From: Scolanthus callimorphus
Lineage: Eukaryota > Cnidaria > Anthozoa > Actiniaria > Edwardsiidae
DNA length: 64,000 nt
Assembly (NCBI GenBank): GCA_033964015.1
Contig: CM066923.1
Coordinates: 24,316,168 to 24,380,167, forward strand
Direction of reading: 5' to 3'
The notes beneath the pieces are model-generated. The model was not told the origin of the DNA. It did no database searches and saw only the letters and a program-made list of their open reading frames with translations. This document shows, one piece after another, positions 11,974 through 23,473 of the stretch (positions are counted from its first letter, which is position 1; every line of letters begins with the position of its first letter). The position numbers and the translations under genes were made by a program.

Positions 11974-12048
11974 AACAGCGTATTGGAAAGAGTGAAGCCT
12001 GTGTGAAGATATTTTTAGTTTTTCTTCGATTTGTTCATTTTCTTCTAG

Positions 12049-12216
12049 GTGGAGGCTGGACCCTTGTGGTAAGTGTCAGCTCCGCCAATAAAGATCACCT
12101 GAATTCGTCAGAACACAACTGTCGGTCTACCAAGCAATGCGTACCGAAAGAATCCGGGACTCTAATGTCAAGGAAATTATCGGACGTCTACATACGGGCA
12201 CTTGCATTCATGGAAG
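12049..12216 (+). CDS. Fibrinogen-like gene, exon with GGGWTLV motif
   Basis: The acceptor TTTTCTTCTAG precedes GTGGAGGCTGG and the donor is GAAG|GTAACA. The exon enters in phase with two bases of a Gly/Arg/Ser codon. It encodes GGWTLVVSVSSANKDHLN, then NCRSTKQCVPKESG and a basic MSRKLSDVYIRALAFMEG end. The preceding exon was not located. Confidence 0.65.
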
Positions 12217-15200
12217 GTAACAGGATTAGGATAGGGGACTCCCCCATTTTTGGGCGGGGAAATTGCAATTTTTTCCAGATTCGTTCTAGGGATCAAAATC
12301 AACTAACAGACGTCATTTTTGGTACCTTTTAGGGGTAAAATCGAAAGTTCCCGACGAGCAACCCCGCCCCTAAAATAGGGGAGTCCCCTTCCCGGGATTA
12401 GGTCCAGGCAACGCAATGCGTTATCCGTAGTTCTCACAACTTCTTTGTGACTATAATCGTTGCTGAGCCTAACGCTAAGTGCAAACGTTAAACTTCGGTC
12501 GATCGAACTTCGTCTATCGAATCTCTCCTTTGTTCAAAGGATGCCACTTCATTATAACAGAACATATATTAGTTCTGCGCTCAGACAAATGAGTCTTGTA
12601 TTTTCTGCTGTTGTTTCAACAATGCTTCTTACACAAAATTAATTAACTAAGAATTGTAAAAAGGAATTACTAAGAGCAAAGTTTCCTTGTAGGAACTTTT
12701 CGAGTGGACAAGATCAACGACACGGGAGTTGAATTCACTACATATTTCCAGGTTAGTAACAACAAGTTATGACTTGAGTTGTTTAAATCAAAAGAAAAAT
12801 AAATCGTGTTTTCATCTTCATAATTCAGATTCCTTCAGGGGCACAAAATTTCAACTCGGAATGCAATAGTGGAATTCCGTAAGTATAAGAAACCTCAAGT
12901 AAAGGATCGACAGGTACGAAGATACCCCTTAAATAGCCACCGCCAGCCACAATCCTTTCCGCACTTGGGTACTTTTTCTCAAGACAGTAAATGTTCTTAT
13001 AGTAACAAACACAAACTGTTTTAATCGTGACATTTGATTAGGTTTTACTAGATGTATAAGTTTTTGTAGACTCCTTCGCAGCCCCTAGCGTTGCGTGACT
13101 CCGACCGCTTGGGGCTGCGAAGGAGTCTAAAGTTTTTCCAGACAGTCTTACTATCTTCCGTCTAAGTTCTTGCAATATTTCTTTAAAAAAGTGCAGTGTC
13201 AGCCAGTTAAAACAAAAACACAAACGATTGCGGTTCGCGGTGGGCCTTTAACTCCCCTGATCTACCATATCTCTTCTCCAAGCAGACGGAGAGGAATTAT
13301 ATACACGATCATCACGTAGTATCCGACAGTGTCCGAGTCCAAAGAAAAAAAAAGAAAACATCCGACTGTTCATTTACCAAAGTGTGAGGCCAAACAGTAA
13401 TAAGCATGGCAGTGAATAAACTTGATCCACGTTTTGGATCAAAGAAACGAAGTGATCTCGACCGTTCATCGCGTTTTGGATCAAAGACTTGGATGTAATA
13501 CTATCAAACACGAGACAGCGTGTTTCATCATGATTTCCTAACACCGAGAAGGTGGTTAATATATCAAACACGAGACAGCACGTTTCGCAGGATTTCCAAA
13601 CACAGAGGTGGTTAATGTATCAAACACGAGACAGCGTGTTTCATCAGGATTTCCAAACACCGAGAAGGTGGTTAATATATCAAACACGAGACAGCGTGTT
13701 TCATCAGGATTTCCAAACACTGAGAAGGTGGTTAATATATCAAACACGAGACAGCGTGTTTCATCAGGACTTCCAAACACCGTGAAGGTGGTTAATATAT
13801 CAAACACGAGACAGCGTGTTTCATCAGGATTTCCAAACACAGAGAAGGTGGTTAATATATCAAACACGAGACAGCGTGTTCATCAGGACTTCCAAACACC
13901 GTGAAGGTGGTTAATATATCAAACACGAGACAGCGTGTTTCATCAGGATTTCCAAACACAGAGAAGGTGGTTAATATATCAAACACGAGACAGCGTGTTT
14001 CATCAGGATTTCCAAACACCGAGAAGGTGGTTAATATATCAAACACGAGACAGCCTGTTTCATCAGGATTTCCAAACACCGAGAAGGTGGTTAATATATC
14101 AAACACGAGACAGCGTGTTTCATCATGATTTCCAAACACCGAGAAGGTGGTTAATATATCAAACACGAGACAGCGTGTTTCATCAGGATTTACAAACACC
14201 GAGAAGGTGGTTAATATATCAAACACGAGACAGCGTGTTTCATCATGATTTCCAAACACCGAGAAGGTGGTTAATATATCAAACACGAGACAGCGTGTTT
14301 CATCAGGATTTCCAAACACCGAGAAGGTGGTTAATATATCAAACACGAGACAGCGTGTTTCATCATGATTTCCAAACACCGAGAAGGTGGTTAATATATC
14401 AAACACGAGACAGCGTGTTTCATCAGGATTTACAAACACTGAGAAGGTGGTTAATATATCAAACACGAGACAGCGTGTTTCATCAGGATTTACAAACACC
14501 GAGAAGGTGGTTAATATATCAAACACGAGACAGCGTGTTTCATCATGATTTCCAAACACCGAGAAGGTGGTTAATATATCAAACACGAGACAGCGTGTTT
14601 CATCAGGATTTCCAAACACCGAGAAGGTGGTTAATATATCAAACACGAGACAGCGTGTTTCATCATGATTTCCAAACACCGAGAAGGTGGTTAATATATC
14701 AAACACGAGACAGCGTGTTTCATCAGGATTTACAAACACTGAGAAGGTGGTTAATATATCAAACACGAGACAGCGTGTTTCATCAGGATTTACAAACACC
14801 GAGAAGGTGGTTAATATATCAAACACGAGACAGCGTGTTTCATCAGGATTTACAAACACCGAGAAAGGTGGTTAATATATCAAACACGAGACATCGTGTT
14901 TCATCGGGATCTCAGTGCTATTAAGGCATGGTTATGGAAGGAAAAGCGTAGGGGTGGTCTATATTTAATGCATTGACTCATTTCTTTACGAAACGTAATT
15001 CGTGTTACAGAGCACGCAGAACTTAACAAGGTTTGAGTATCGTTTCTATGACAACCTGGAATGCGACCTTTGAACCTCATTTTTAACGGAGTTTAAATAC
15101 TGCCCCTGCTGACAGGGAAAATGCACAAGAGGCAAAAAATAAATTAGTGGAAAAAATAATACATACCTTGGTGTTTGAAAATCTAATTGGAAATGGTGCA

Positions 15201-18200
15201 CAACACACATGGATAAGAAGTTATCGAAGGGTAAAGAATTTCACATTGTCCTAAAATAGGATTCCCAATGAAGAAGTCAACTTTTCCAATTAGATCAACA
15301 ATATATACACAGACTTAAGTCACTTGGCACTTAAACATTTTCAGGATTTAAAGCCTTTCACTGTCCGCAGGAGCACTTAAAAAAAACCGTTCGATTTCAA
15401 AGGTCACATTTAAAGTTGTCATAGAAACATCAACCAAAATTTACTTATTTTTCAACCCCCCGCAGGCTGAAAAACTTTAAATAACCGAACAGTTGAAAGC
15501 ATTGGAGTTAGACCACCCCCTAGGTTTTATGACAATTCGTTTGTCAGCCATGCCTTAATGGTGCTGAGATTTCCAAACACTGAGAAGGTGGTTAATATAT
15601 CAAACACGAGACAGCGTGTTTCATCAGGATTTCCGAACACCGAGAAGGTGGTTAATATATCAAACACGAGACAGTGTGTTTCATCAGGATTTCCGAACAC
15701 CGAGAAGGTGGTTAATATATCAAACACGAGACAGCGTGTTTCATCAGGATTTCTAAACACCGAGAAGGTGGTTAATATATCAAACACGAGACAGCGTGTT
15801 TCATCAGGATTTCCAAACACCGAGAAGGTGGTTAATATATCAAACACGAGACAGCGTGTTTCATCAGGATTTCCAAACACCGAGAAGGTGGTTAATATAT
15901 CAAACACGAGACAGCGTGTTTCATCAGGACTTCCAAACACCGTGAAGGTGGTTAATATATCAAACACGAGACAGCGTGTTTCATCAGGATTTCCAAACAC
16001 CGAGAAGGTGGTTAATATATCAAACACGAGACAGCGTGTTTCATCAGGACTTCCAAACACCGTGAAGGTGGTTAATATATCAAACACGAGACAGCGTGTT
16101 TCATCAGGACTTCCAAACACCGTGAAGGTGGTTAATATATCAAACACGAGACAGCGTGTTTCATCAGGACTTCCAAACACCGTGAAGGTGGTTAATATAT
16201 CAAACACGAGACAGCGTGTTTCATCAGGACTTCCAAACACCGTGAAGGTGGTTAATATATCAAACACGAGACAGCGTGTTTCATCAGGACTTCCAAACAC
16301 CGTGAAGGTGGTTAATATATCAAACACGAGACAGCGTGTTTCATCAGGATTTCCAAACACCGAGAAGGTGGTTAATATATCAAACACGAGACAGCGTGTT
16401 TCATCAGGACTTCCAAACACCGTGAAGGTGGTTAATATATCAAACACGAGACAGCGTGTTTCATCAGGATTTCCAAACACAGAGAAGGTGGTTAATATAT
16501 CAAACACGAGACAGCGTGTTTCATCAGGACTTCCAAACACCGTGAAGGTGGTTAATATATCAAACACGAGACAGCGTGTTTCATCAGGATTTCCAAACAC
16601 AGAGAAGGTGGTTAATATATCAAACACGAGACAGCCTGTTTCATCAGGATTTCCAAACACCGAGAAGGTGGTTAATATATCAAACACGAGACAGTGTGTT
16701 TCATCAGGATTTCCAAACACCGAGAAGGTGGTTAATATATCAAACACGAGACAGCGTGTTTCATCATGATTTCCAAACACCGAGAAGGTGGTTAATATAT
16801 CAAACACGAGACAGCGTGTTTCATCAGGATTTACAAACACCGAGAAGGTGGTTAATATATCAAACACGAGACAGCGTGTTTCATCATGATTTCCAAACAC
16901 CGAGAAGGTGGTTAATATATCAAACACGAGACAGCGTGTTTCATCAGGATTTCCAAACACCGAGAAGGTGGTTAATATATCAAACACGAGACAGCGTGTT
17001 TCATCATGATTTCCAAACACCGAGAAGGTGGTTAATATATCAAACACGAGACAGCGTGTTTCATCAGGATTTACAAACACTGAGAAGGTGGTTAATATAT
17101 CAAACACGAGACAGCGTGTTTCATCAGGATTTCCAAACACTGAGAAGGTGGTTAATATATCAAACACGAGACAGCGTGTTTCATCATGATTTCCAAACAC
17201 CGAGAAGGTGGTTAATATATCAAACACGAGACAGCGTGTTTCATCAGGATTTACAAACACCGAGAAGGTGGTTAATATATCAAACACGAGACAGCGTGTT
17301 TCATCAGGATTTACAAACACCGAGAAAGGTGGTTAATATATCAAACACGAGACATCGTGTTTCATCGGGATCTCAGTGCTATTAAGGCATGGTTATGGAA
17401 GGAAAAGCGTAGGGGGTGGTCTATATTTAATGCATTGACTCATTTCTTTACGAAACGTAATTCGTGTTACAGAGCACGCAGAACTTAACAAGGTTTGAGT
17501 ATCGTTTCTATGACAACCTGGAATGCGACCTTTGAACCTCATTTTTAACGGAGTTTAAATACTGCCCCTGCTGACAGGGAAAATGCACAAGAGGCAAAAA
17601 ATAAATTAGTGGAAAAAATAATACATACCTTGGTGTTTGAAAATCTAATTGGAAATGGTGCACAACACACATGGATAAGAAGTTATCGAAGGGTAAAGAA
17701 TTTCACATTGTCCTAAAATAGGATTCCCAATGAAGAAGTCAACTTTTCCAATTAGATCAACAATATATACACAGACTTAAGTCACTTGGCACTTAAACAT
17801 TTTCAGGATTTAAAGCCTTTCACTGTCCGCAGGAGCACTTAAAAAAAACCGTTCGATTTCAAAGGTCACATTTAAAGTTGTCATAGAAACATCAACCAAA
17901 ATTTACTTATTTTTCAACCCCCCGCAGGCTGAAAAACTTTAAATAACCGAACAGTTGAAAGCATTGGAGTTAGACCACCCCCTAGGTTTTATGACAATTC
18001 GTTTGTCAGCCATGCCTTAATGGTGCTGAGATTTCCAAACACTGAGAAGGTGGTTAATATATCAAACACGAGACAGCGTGTTTCATCAGGATTTCCGAAC
18101 ACCGAGAAGGTGGTTAATATATCAAACACGAGACAGTGTGTTTCATCAGGATTTCCGAACACCGAGAAGGTGGTTAATATATCAAACACGAGACAGCGTG

Positions 18201-21200
18201 TTTCATCAGGATTTCTAAACACCGAGAAGGTGGTTAATATATCAAACACGAGACATCGTGTTTCATCAGGATTTCCAAACACCGAGAAGGTGGTTAATAT
18301 ATCGAACACGAGACAGCGTGTTTCATCAGGATTTCCAAACACCGAGAAGGTGGTTAATATATCAAACACGAGACAGCGTGTTTCATCAGGATTTCCAAAC
18401 ACCGAGAAGGTGGTTAATATATCAAACACGAGACAGCGTGTTTCATCAGGATTTCCAAACACCGAGAAGGTGGTTAATATATCAAACACGAGACAGCGTG
18501 TTTCATCAGGATTTCCAAACACCGAGAAGGTGGTTAATATATCAAACACGAGACAGCGTGTTTCATCAGGATTTCTAAACACCGAGAAGGTGGTTAATAT
18601 ATCAAACACGCGAGACATCGTGTTTCATCAGGACTTCCAAACACCGAGATAGTGGTTAATATATCAAACACGAGACAGCGTGTTTCATCAGTATCAGTCC
18701 AGACACCGAGAAGGTGTGGGTTGAAAAACGACTTCTATGTGTTTGGAAATTCTGAGAACACTCTCGAGTTTTTTATATAGCTTCTCAAATGAATGAAAAA
18801 AATGAAAGAATAAAGAACTTCTTTCACGCTTATGATTTTCTTCATTTAAGCTTAATAGTGAATTAGTAATGAGTTTGTGAACTAGTTCCTTCCAGGATTA
18901 TTACTATTCTATAAAAAAATTACTTTCTTAAGGGGATTCAATTTTTTATCTGCACCCCTCCCTACAGAAGAGTTTTTCCGAGGAGGTTCAGCAAAATGGC
19001 CTTTTTTCCAAGGATTTCAAACCCCCAAAAGCCTCTTTGGTAGGTTTTTCTGAGGGGTTCAACCAAAAAAGGCTCTTCCGTAGGTTTTTCCGAGGGGGTG
19101 CAATAAAAAAGGCTCTTTCGTGGGTTTCTCCGAGGGGGAGGGGGGTGAAGGGGGGCAATCCCAAAAAGGCTCTTCCGTAGGTATTTCCGAGAGGGTAGAG
19201 CAAAGATTTGCGAGGGGGTTACTAAAGAAAAAGTAGTGGGGGTGCGGCTAAAAAATGGAATGGCCCTTTGTAAGCTTTAGCCGCAAAAGCGGCACCCTTC
19301 TACACTTCAGTACAAAATTTTATTAAATGTATATGTGGGGCGTGATTGTCAGTAGAGATTTACGACCAAGGTATTTTTCTATTTTCACCTGACAGATGCC
19401 CTCGTATTATCGCGTCTCACACCTTTCCATACGATTGGGAATCAAACTGCAAGGGAAAAGATGTCGGCTACAAGATCAATAACTCATGCTACAAAGGTGA
19501 AACATTCAAACAAATCATCCAAATGCCAGCCAGCCTGTCATTATCTACGACAGTCATCTTAAATGCGCTCTAATGTACAGGGACCTCAACTCTCCCGGTT
19601 TTGCCATCGTCTCCAGGGAACAATAAGACCACTGCCATTTTACTGTATTTCTCCCGCTTTCAAGGCCATTTTTCAAGGTTGACGTCCCTGCTGAATGTAC
19701 ACATTCATTAATAGTAAGATGTAAATATATGTTATTTACCGGCTGGGAGGTCCAGATCGTGAAATACCGTGACCGAGGTCTTGAAAATACTGACCGAGAC
19801 CGGATCGGAGCATCAAACCGGCAGAGAAATTAGCGCGCGTGCGATTCATCCGGACCCGAGGTCCGGATTGTAGGATTCCGGACCGCTCGCGAGCCAATCA
19901 GAGCGCGCGATTTGATGGATACCGGACCCGCTGAGAAAATAAATATCTTTCCTTCCCATATGTACAATCAGGGACATAAAACCTGAGATAATGTTGTCTA
20001 TAGTCCGTTACTAGCAATTTGGAATTTTTTTTTTATCGGACCAACATTGAAGCGGGGGGGGGGGGGGGGGGGGGGGGGGGGTGAGGTGCGAGAAAGGGGA
20101 TCTGAGTTTATGACCATATTTGGTCAATAATGAACTCTCGACTGCTAACCCAAGCAGGTTTTCTCTTCATAACATTTCATTTTTCGCTCAAATAAAGTAC
20201 AGCAACAGTGGGGAGGAGAAAGTATAATCCAGTGTGCTTCGTGTGCTTACGTTTTTGGCAGACTGTCTCAAATTTTAATGGCACGAATTGTAGGTACCCA
20301 GAAACATATAATTTAGATGAAACATGTAACGGCGAACCAAGCTGTGGTTTATTCGTTGTGGGTTCATGACCATATTTGGCCAATAATGAACTCTCGACTG
20401 CTAACCCAAGCAGGTTTTCTCTTCATAATTTTTCATTTCTCGCTAAAATAATGTAGAGCAACAGTTCTTGCAACAACATTATTTTCAAAGTCTGTTCAAT
20501 TGTTTATTCTGCGAATATTCCGCAGTTGGCACTAAAGCAATGTATGCTCGTTACACGTTTCAACTCACTTATATGTTTCTGAGGTACCACTGTAGGGACC
20601 ACTGAATTAGACATTTTCCAACTCCCTTTTCCGCTTGAATGGGGACCCTGTGGTTTGTTTACCTAACTGGCACTCATGGTAACTTCGCTTGAGTGTCAGT
20701 GGCGGAAACAAGCCACAGGACCCCCGTTCAAGCGGAAAAGGTCTATTGGCTAACGCTGTTGTGGCATCCCTGCCTTACTAGGCAAAATGAAATAAAATAT
20801 TTTCATTTTTTCACTATGGCCTTTATCATGATGAAACAATGTTATCCTTTTAATATCATCTTTTCCTCTCTGCAGTTTTTGACAATCATGACAACAGCGA
20901 ATGTGGCCATCAATTTATAACCACACGTTATCATACTAGTAAGTATATCTTACCGTATCGACTCGAATAGCGCCGCACTTAGAGGAAAACAGTTCATAAA
21001 CGTTCACAGGGAGTTTCTGCAGAATCCCATCCCATCCCCCCCCCCCCCCCCCCCCAAAAAAAAAAAAAAAAATCCAAGGTACACGCATGGGAACTGCTCG
21101 GTATTCACACATGGATAGCCATGGGAATTCCGAACACTTCCCATTCTCCTACCATGGGAAATTAAGCTTTTCCTATGGATGGGTTTTTGTAGAAATTCCC

Positions 21201-21704
21201 TGTGGTTGTCGTTTTTATGCGAGTTCGTACGGGCTGCCTGTGGTCTTTAGTCTTAACCCAGGTCCTTCAGCCGAGAGCAAAAACAAACACGAAATGGCAA
21301 CCAAGAGAACGATGTTTCTCGAGCAAGTTTTGGTGATTTTTTCCTGCTTTATTCGCCAAGGTATGAGCAGTGAAAGATACTTACAGTCCTTCTAAATAAG
21401 CAACGGGAGGATTGCAACCGTCGGAATGTCGAGAGTGACAATTTTTGGCAAAATTTTCTTGATATGTTTTGTATTTGCCTTGACAATAAATTATTTTGTA
21501 AATAACATTTGATGAAGTTTTCTTAGAATTAAAGTATATAATATATTGTAAATAATAGATCTATAGAAGATCTATTATTCTTATTCTTATTATTGATCTT
21601 CTATTTTACAAATGTTCATATTCATTTCAGATCGGATTTTGTATGGGTTTTGTCAAACGAATGGCATGTATAACGGACTACAAGGCCAAATGTACGTCAA
21701 GTGA
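12049..21704 (+). CDS. Fibrinogen/intelectin-like extracellular protein, 3' part (five exons, multi-exon gene)
   Basis: Exons inferred from reading frame and GT-AG sites are 12049-12216, 12693-12751, 12829-12878, 19396-19496 and, less certainly, 21631-21704. Phases fit at every junction (1, 0, 2, 1). The spliced frame starts at the GGGWTLV motif, which marks the start of the conserved core in fibrinogen C-terminal, ficolin and intelectin-type lectins. It continues through TFRVDKINDTG, a Cys-rich CPRIIASHTFPYDWE block and a short terminal exon ending QGQMYVK. Cysteines are frequent (NCRSTKQC, SEC, PC, NC, SC, FC), as expected for a secreted disulfide-bonded domain. The signal peptide and 5' exons were not found; they lie upstream, or the LINE at 8.1-11.5 kb separates them. 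Function is unknown; a binding or recognition role is inference. Confidence 0.6.
12229..12394. repeat. Inverted repeat in first intron of fibrinogen-like gene
   Basis: GGGGACTCCCCCATTTTTGG near the left end is mirrored by TAAAATAGGGGAGTCCCC near the right. It is a typical short foldback, starting about 12 bp after the donor at 12216. Confidence 0.65.
12693..12751 (+). CDS. Fibrinogen-like gene, exon TFRVDKINDTG
   Basis: The acceptor CCTTGTAG and donor CCAG|GTTAGT bound a 59-bp exon. It completes a Gly codon and encodes TFRVDKINDTGVEFTTYFQ. Its phase agrees with both neighbours. Confidence 0.65.
12829..12878 (+). CDS. Fibrinogen-like gene, exon IPSGAQNFNSEC
   Basis: A 50-bp exon between AATTCAG and the donor CC|GTAAGTAT encodes IPSGAQNFNSECNSGI and two bases of a Pro codon. 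The following intron runs to 19395 and holds all of the 60-bp minisatellite arrays. Confidence 0.65.
13069..13127. repeat. Small hairpin palindrome
   Basis: GACTCCTTCGCAGCCCC and its exact complement flank a loop of about 25 bases. It lies in the long intron upstream of the minisatellite. Confidence 0.75.
13501..14908. repeat. 60-bp minisatellite, array 1 (about 23 units)
   Basis: The unit is 60 bp: TATCAAACACGAGACAGCG, then TGTTTCATCAGGATTTCC, then AAACACCGAGAAGGTGGT. Each unit contains the hairpin AAACACG-AGACAG-CGTGTTT. Copies differ at a few positions (GGAT/TGAT/GGAC, TTCC/TTAC, CCGAG/CAGAG/CTGAG/CCGTG), and these variants occur in blocks. Because 60 is divisible by three, several frames on both strands stay open with a 20-residue period. 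I read those frames as by-products, not genes. The array lies in the 12878-19396 intron. Confidence 0.95.
14911..15568. mobile_element. 658-bp foldback element inserted in the 60-bp array (copy 1)
   Basis: It starts CTCAGTGCTATTAAGGCATG and ends with the imperfect complement CATGCCTTAATGGTGCTGAG. Inner arms also match (GGGGTGGTCTA with TAGACCACCCC; TTCTATGACAAC with GTTGTCATAGAA). The array unit is interrupted exactly at GGAT|TTCC, with AT on both sides (14909-14910, 15569-15570), indicating a 2-bp target duplication. There is no coding content. Confidence 0.8.
15571..17369. repeat. 60-bp minisatellite, array 2 (about 30 units)
   Basis: Same unit as array 1. The stretch 15880-16600 is dominated by alternating GGACTTCC...CCGTG and GGATTTCC...CCGAG variants. 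The stretch from about 16740 to the end follows the same order of TGAT/TTAC variants as the end of array 1. The open frames are again by-products of the 60-bp period. Confidence 0.95.
17372..18030. mobile_element. Foldback element, copy 2 (segmentally duplicated)
   Basis: Nearly identical to 14911-15568 at an offset of 2461-2462 bp; the one difference noticed is an extra G in a G-run near 17411. Both copies sit at the same position of the 60-bp unit with the same flanking variant units. The second copy therefore arose by tandem duplication of array plus element, not by a second insertion. Confidence 0.85.
18031..18713. repeat. 60-bp minisatellite, array 3 (about 11 units)
   Basis: It opens with the same variant order as array 2 (CTGAG, then TTCCGAAC twice, then TTCTAAAC) and then continues with uniform units. 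The last copies are degraded (an extra CG near 18610, then GTATCAGTCCAGACACC). Confidence 0.95.
18714..19395. other. Intron remainder with diverged C/G-rich short repeats
   Basis: About 18955-19260 holds imperfect repeats of TTTTTCCGAGG and AAAAGGCTCTTCCGTAGG, roughly 50-60 bp apart. No exon recognised before 19396. Confidence 0.6.
19396..19496 (+). CDS. Fibrinogen-like gene, exon CPRIIASHTFPYDWE
   Basis: The acceptor CACCTGACAG supplies the base that completes the split Pro codon from 12878. The exon then reads CPRIIASHTFPYDWE, followed by NCKGKDVGYKINNSCYK. The donor is AAAG|GTGAAA. The strong residue-level continuity across a 6.5-kb intron supports the joining. Confidence 0.65.
19497..21630. 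other. Intron or 3' region with direct repeats, an inverted repeat and G/C homopolymers
   Basis: A direct repeat of about 100 bp (ATGACCATATTTGG, AATGAACTCTCGACTGCTAA) occupies 20109-20208 and 20367-20468. An inverted repeat with CCTTTTCCGCTTGAA ends spans 20625-20741. A run of 28 G starts at 20054, and a C-run followed by an A-run lies near 21035-21072. Positions 21085-21206 resemble the MITE at 42505-42673. Confidence 0.7.
21631..21704 (+). CDS. Possible terminal exon of the fibrinogen-like gene
   Basis: The acceptor ATTCATTTCAG is followed by a frame in the right phase. It reads RILYGFCQTNGMYNG, then LQGQMYVK and a TGA stop. The composition and the extra Cys fit the upstream exons. An additional exon between 19496 and 21631 cannot be excluded. 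Confidence 0.4.
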
Positions 21705-21854
21705 AAGTAGCCCAGACAAAATGGAGCATTTTATAGCAGTTAGTAGCCGCCAGGGTCCAACAGTATGGCGCGCACGATAAAATACGCCGGTGTGGATCTT
21801 TTATAGTATAAAAAAAGGTTGCCGGCCTTGTCGATTCAAGTTCACCTTAAAAAT

Positions 21855-22105
21855 ACTACCATTTTTGTTCAACCCTGTTCAAAGCTTGACGATTTTTTCG
21901 CGTTGGTTTACGTTGCGAACGTGCACGTTTTGTCGAGAAGTTGTCGCGTTTCTCGCTCGCTGATTGGCTGAAAACTAACGGTCAAAATAGCAGCCAATCA
22001 GCGAGCGAGAAACGCGACAACTTCTTGACAAGACGTGCACGTTTGAAACGCAAACCTACGCGAAAAAATCGTCAAGCTTTGAACAGGGTTGAACAAAATG
22101 GTAGT
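21855..22105. repeat. Foldback element with about 115-bp arms
   Basis: It begins ACTACCATTTTTGTTCAACC and ends GGTTGAACAAAATGGTAGT. Arms include TCGCGTTTCTCGCTCGCTGA and its complement. Nearly the whole segment is self-complementary around a centre near 21980. Confidence 0.85.
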
Positions 22106-22581
22106 AACAAAATCCAAAAATCATCATTACAGCAGTGCATTAAAAAAATTTAGGGGAGATCGTGGGATTTTTCTTGATTGCGCGTGGCGATTCAGCGAAT
22201 AAACCCACACGCAAATATCGACCAGAGGTCATTACAGCTAAATCGTTATTTGGGAAAATGTCATGCGTTTGGGATCTGTGGTTTTCGTTTCCGCCAATCA
22301 AACCACCTTGAATCCCCTGCAACCTTCTCAGAAGAACTCTCTCCTCTGGTTAGTGGAGTAATAATGTAAACAAGAGACACAATTAGCGTACGTTCTGCAA
22401 AATCTGCAAATAAAACTGTGAGTAACTTATATCGGGATATTCGTCCTTCGTTGCTTCTTTGTAATTTATGTTAATAAATAATTAGCGAATTACGCTGTAG
22501 GCATTATTGTAATTTTTCACGAATTTCGTTATTTCTCAGTAGTCGAAATCCTGATAAAACATAGTTTATAGCTATAAAATA

Positions 22582-23150
22582 ACATGGCTTATTTTGGTGT
22601 GACTCTTAGTTTATAGTAAATATACAGTGAAAAACAATCGGAAAAATCGTAATAATATTCTATTAAACCTGGCCCCAGACACAATGAACATGCTTATTGT
22701 GTCTGGGAGACACTCATGAAACTTATATCAAGAATTAAGTGCAGTCGTTTTTATGCCAAAACAGCGCAGGTTGCCTGTGGTGTTCAAAAACGTGACTCAG
22801 GCCCCTCGGCGGGGGGTAAAAACAAAATGGCGACCAAGAGAAGGATGTTTCTCGAGTATCTGCAAGTTTTGGACAATTTTCCTGCTTTTTTCGCTAAGAT
22901 ATGAGGAAAAGTACTTACAGACCTTCCAAATAAGGTAAGGGGGATTTCCTAATAAGGAAGTTTTGCAACGTAGGCAAAACGACAGCTTTTGGCGAAATTT
23001 TCTTGATAACCCAGACTTGAAGAAAGACACAATAAACAGGCAAGAATATTATTACGATTTTTCCATTTTACTTCATCCTAGATTGTACTGCTAATAGAAC
23101 TCCATATATTTACTATAAACTAAGAGTCTCACAACAATGAATTAAACCAT
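22582..23150. repeat. Inverted-repeat element carrying a repeated gene-like segment
   Basis: The left arm (GACTCTTAGTTTATAGTAAA, then AAAAATCGTAATAATATTCT) is mirrored at 23033-23125. The interior (22745-23010) is a diverged direct copy of 21195-21470. The copies share CGACCAAGAGAAGGATGTTTC-like sequence that translates as MATKRRMFLEY..., but neither copy keeps a long frame. This looks like an interspersed repeat that may have captured an exon. Confidence 0.6.
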
Positions 23151-23287
23151 TTTATTCATTAACACCAATTACAAACAATTATACAACAACACTAGTAAAT
23201 CGCGCGCTCTGATTGGTCGAGAGCCATGTTGCTATAAGAGTACAGATCCACGGTTGACAAAAATCCCTGTTTGTTGTTGTATAAAAC

Positions 23288-23473
23288 AAATAGATCTCGA
23301 TTTTTGTGCGTATGTATTGTAATAGATACACAGAAGACACACAGAAGACGTCACAGAATGTCATGAACAACAGTCGCAACTCGACTGCGTCTCGTTGCGT
23401 ACTTTTCATGACATTCTGTGACGTCATCTGTGTATCTATTACAGTACACACGCACGCAAAACGAGATCTATTT
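23288..23473. repeat. Foldback element
   Basis: The arms AAATAGATCTCG and CGAGATCTATTT enclose longer matching blocks (ACAGAATGTCATGAA with TTCATGACATTCTGT; GATACACAGA with its complement). Confidence 0.75.

Noticed and set aside
15527..17320. A 597-codon minus-strand frame with a 20-residue repeat, and similar frames on the plus strand
   Set aside because: The frames exist because a 60-bp tandem unit without stops keeps any stop-free frame open. They occur on both strands, substitutions show no preference for silent sites, and the array lies in an inferred intron.
13501..18713. CRISPR-like array because of regular hairpin-bearing repeats
   Set aside because: There are no unique spacers between repeats, no cas genes, and the surrounding genome is eukaryotic. 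It is a minisatellite.
20054..20081. Functional G-quadruplex element from a 28-G run (also 26 G at 49432-49457)
   Set aside because: Long G homopolymers can form quadruplexes, but these are simple homopolymers in non-coding repeats with no positional link to a promoter. Their length is also prone to sequencing error.
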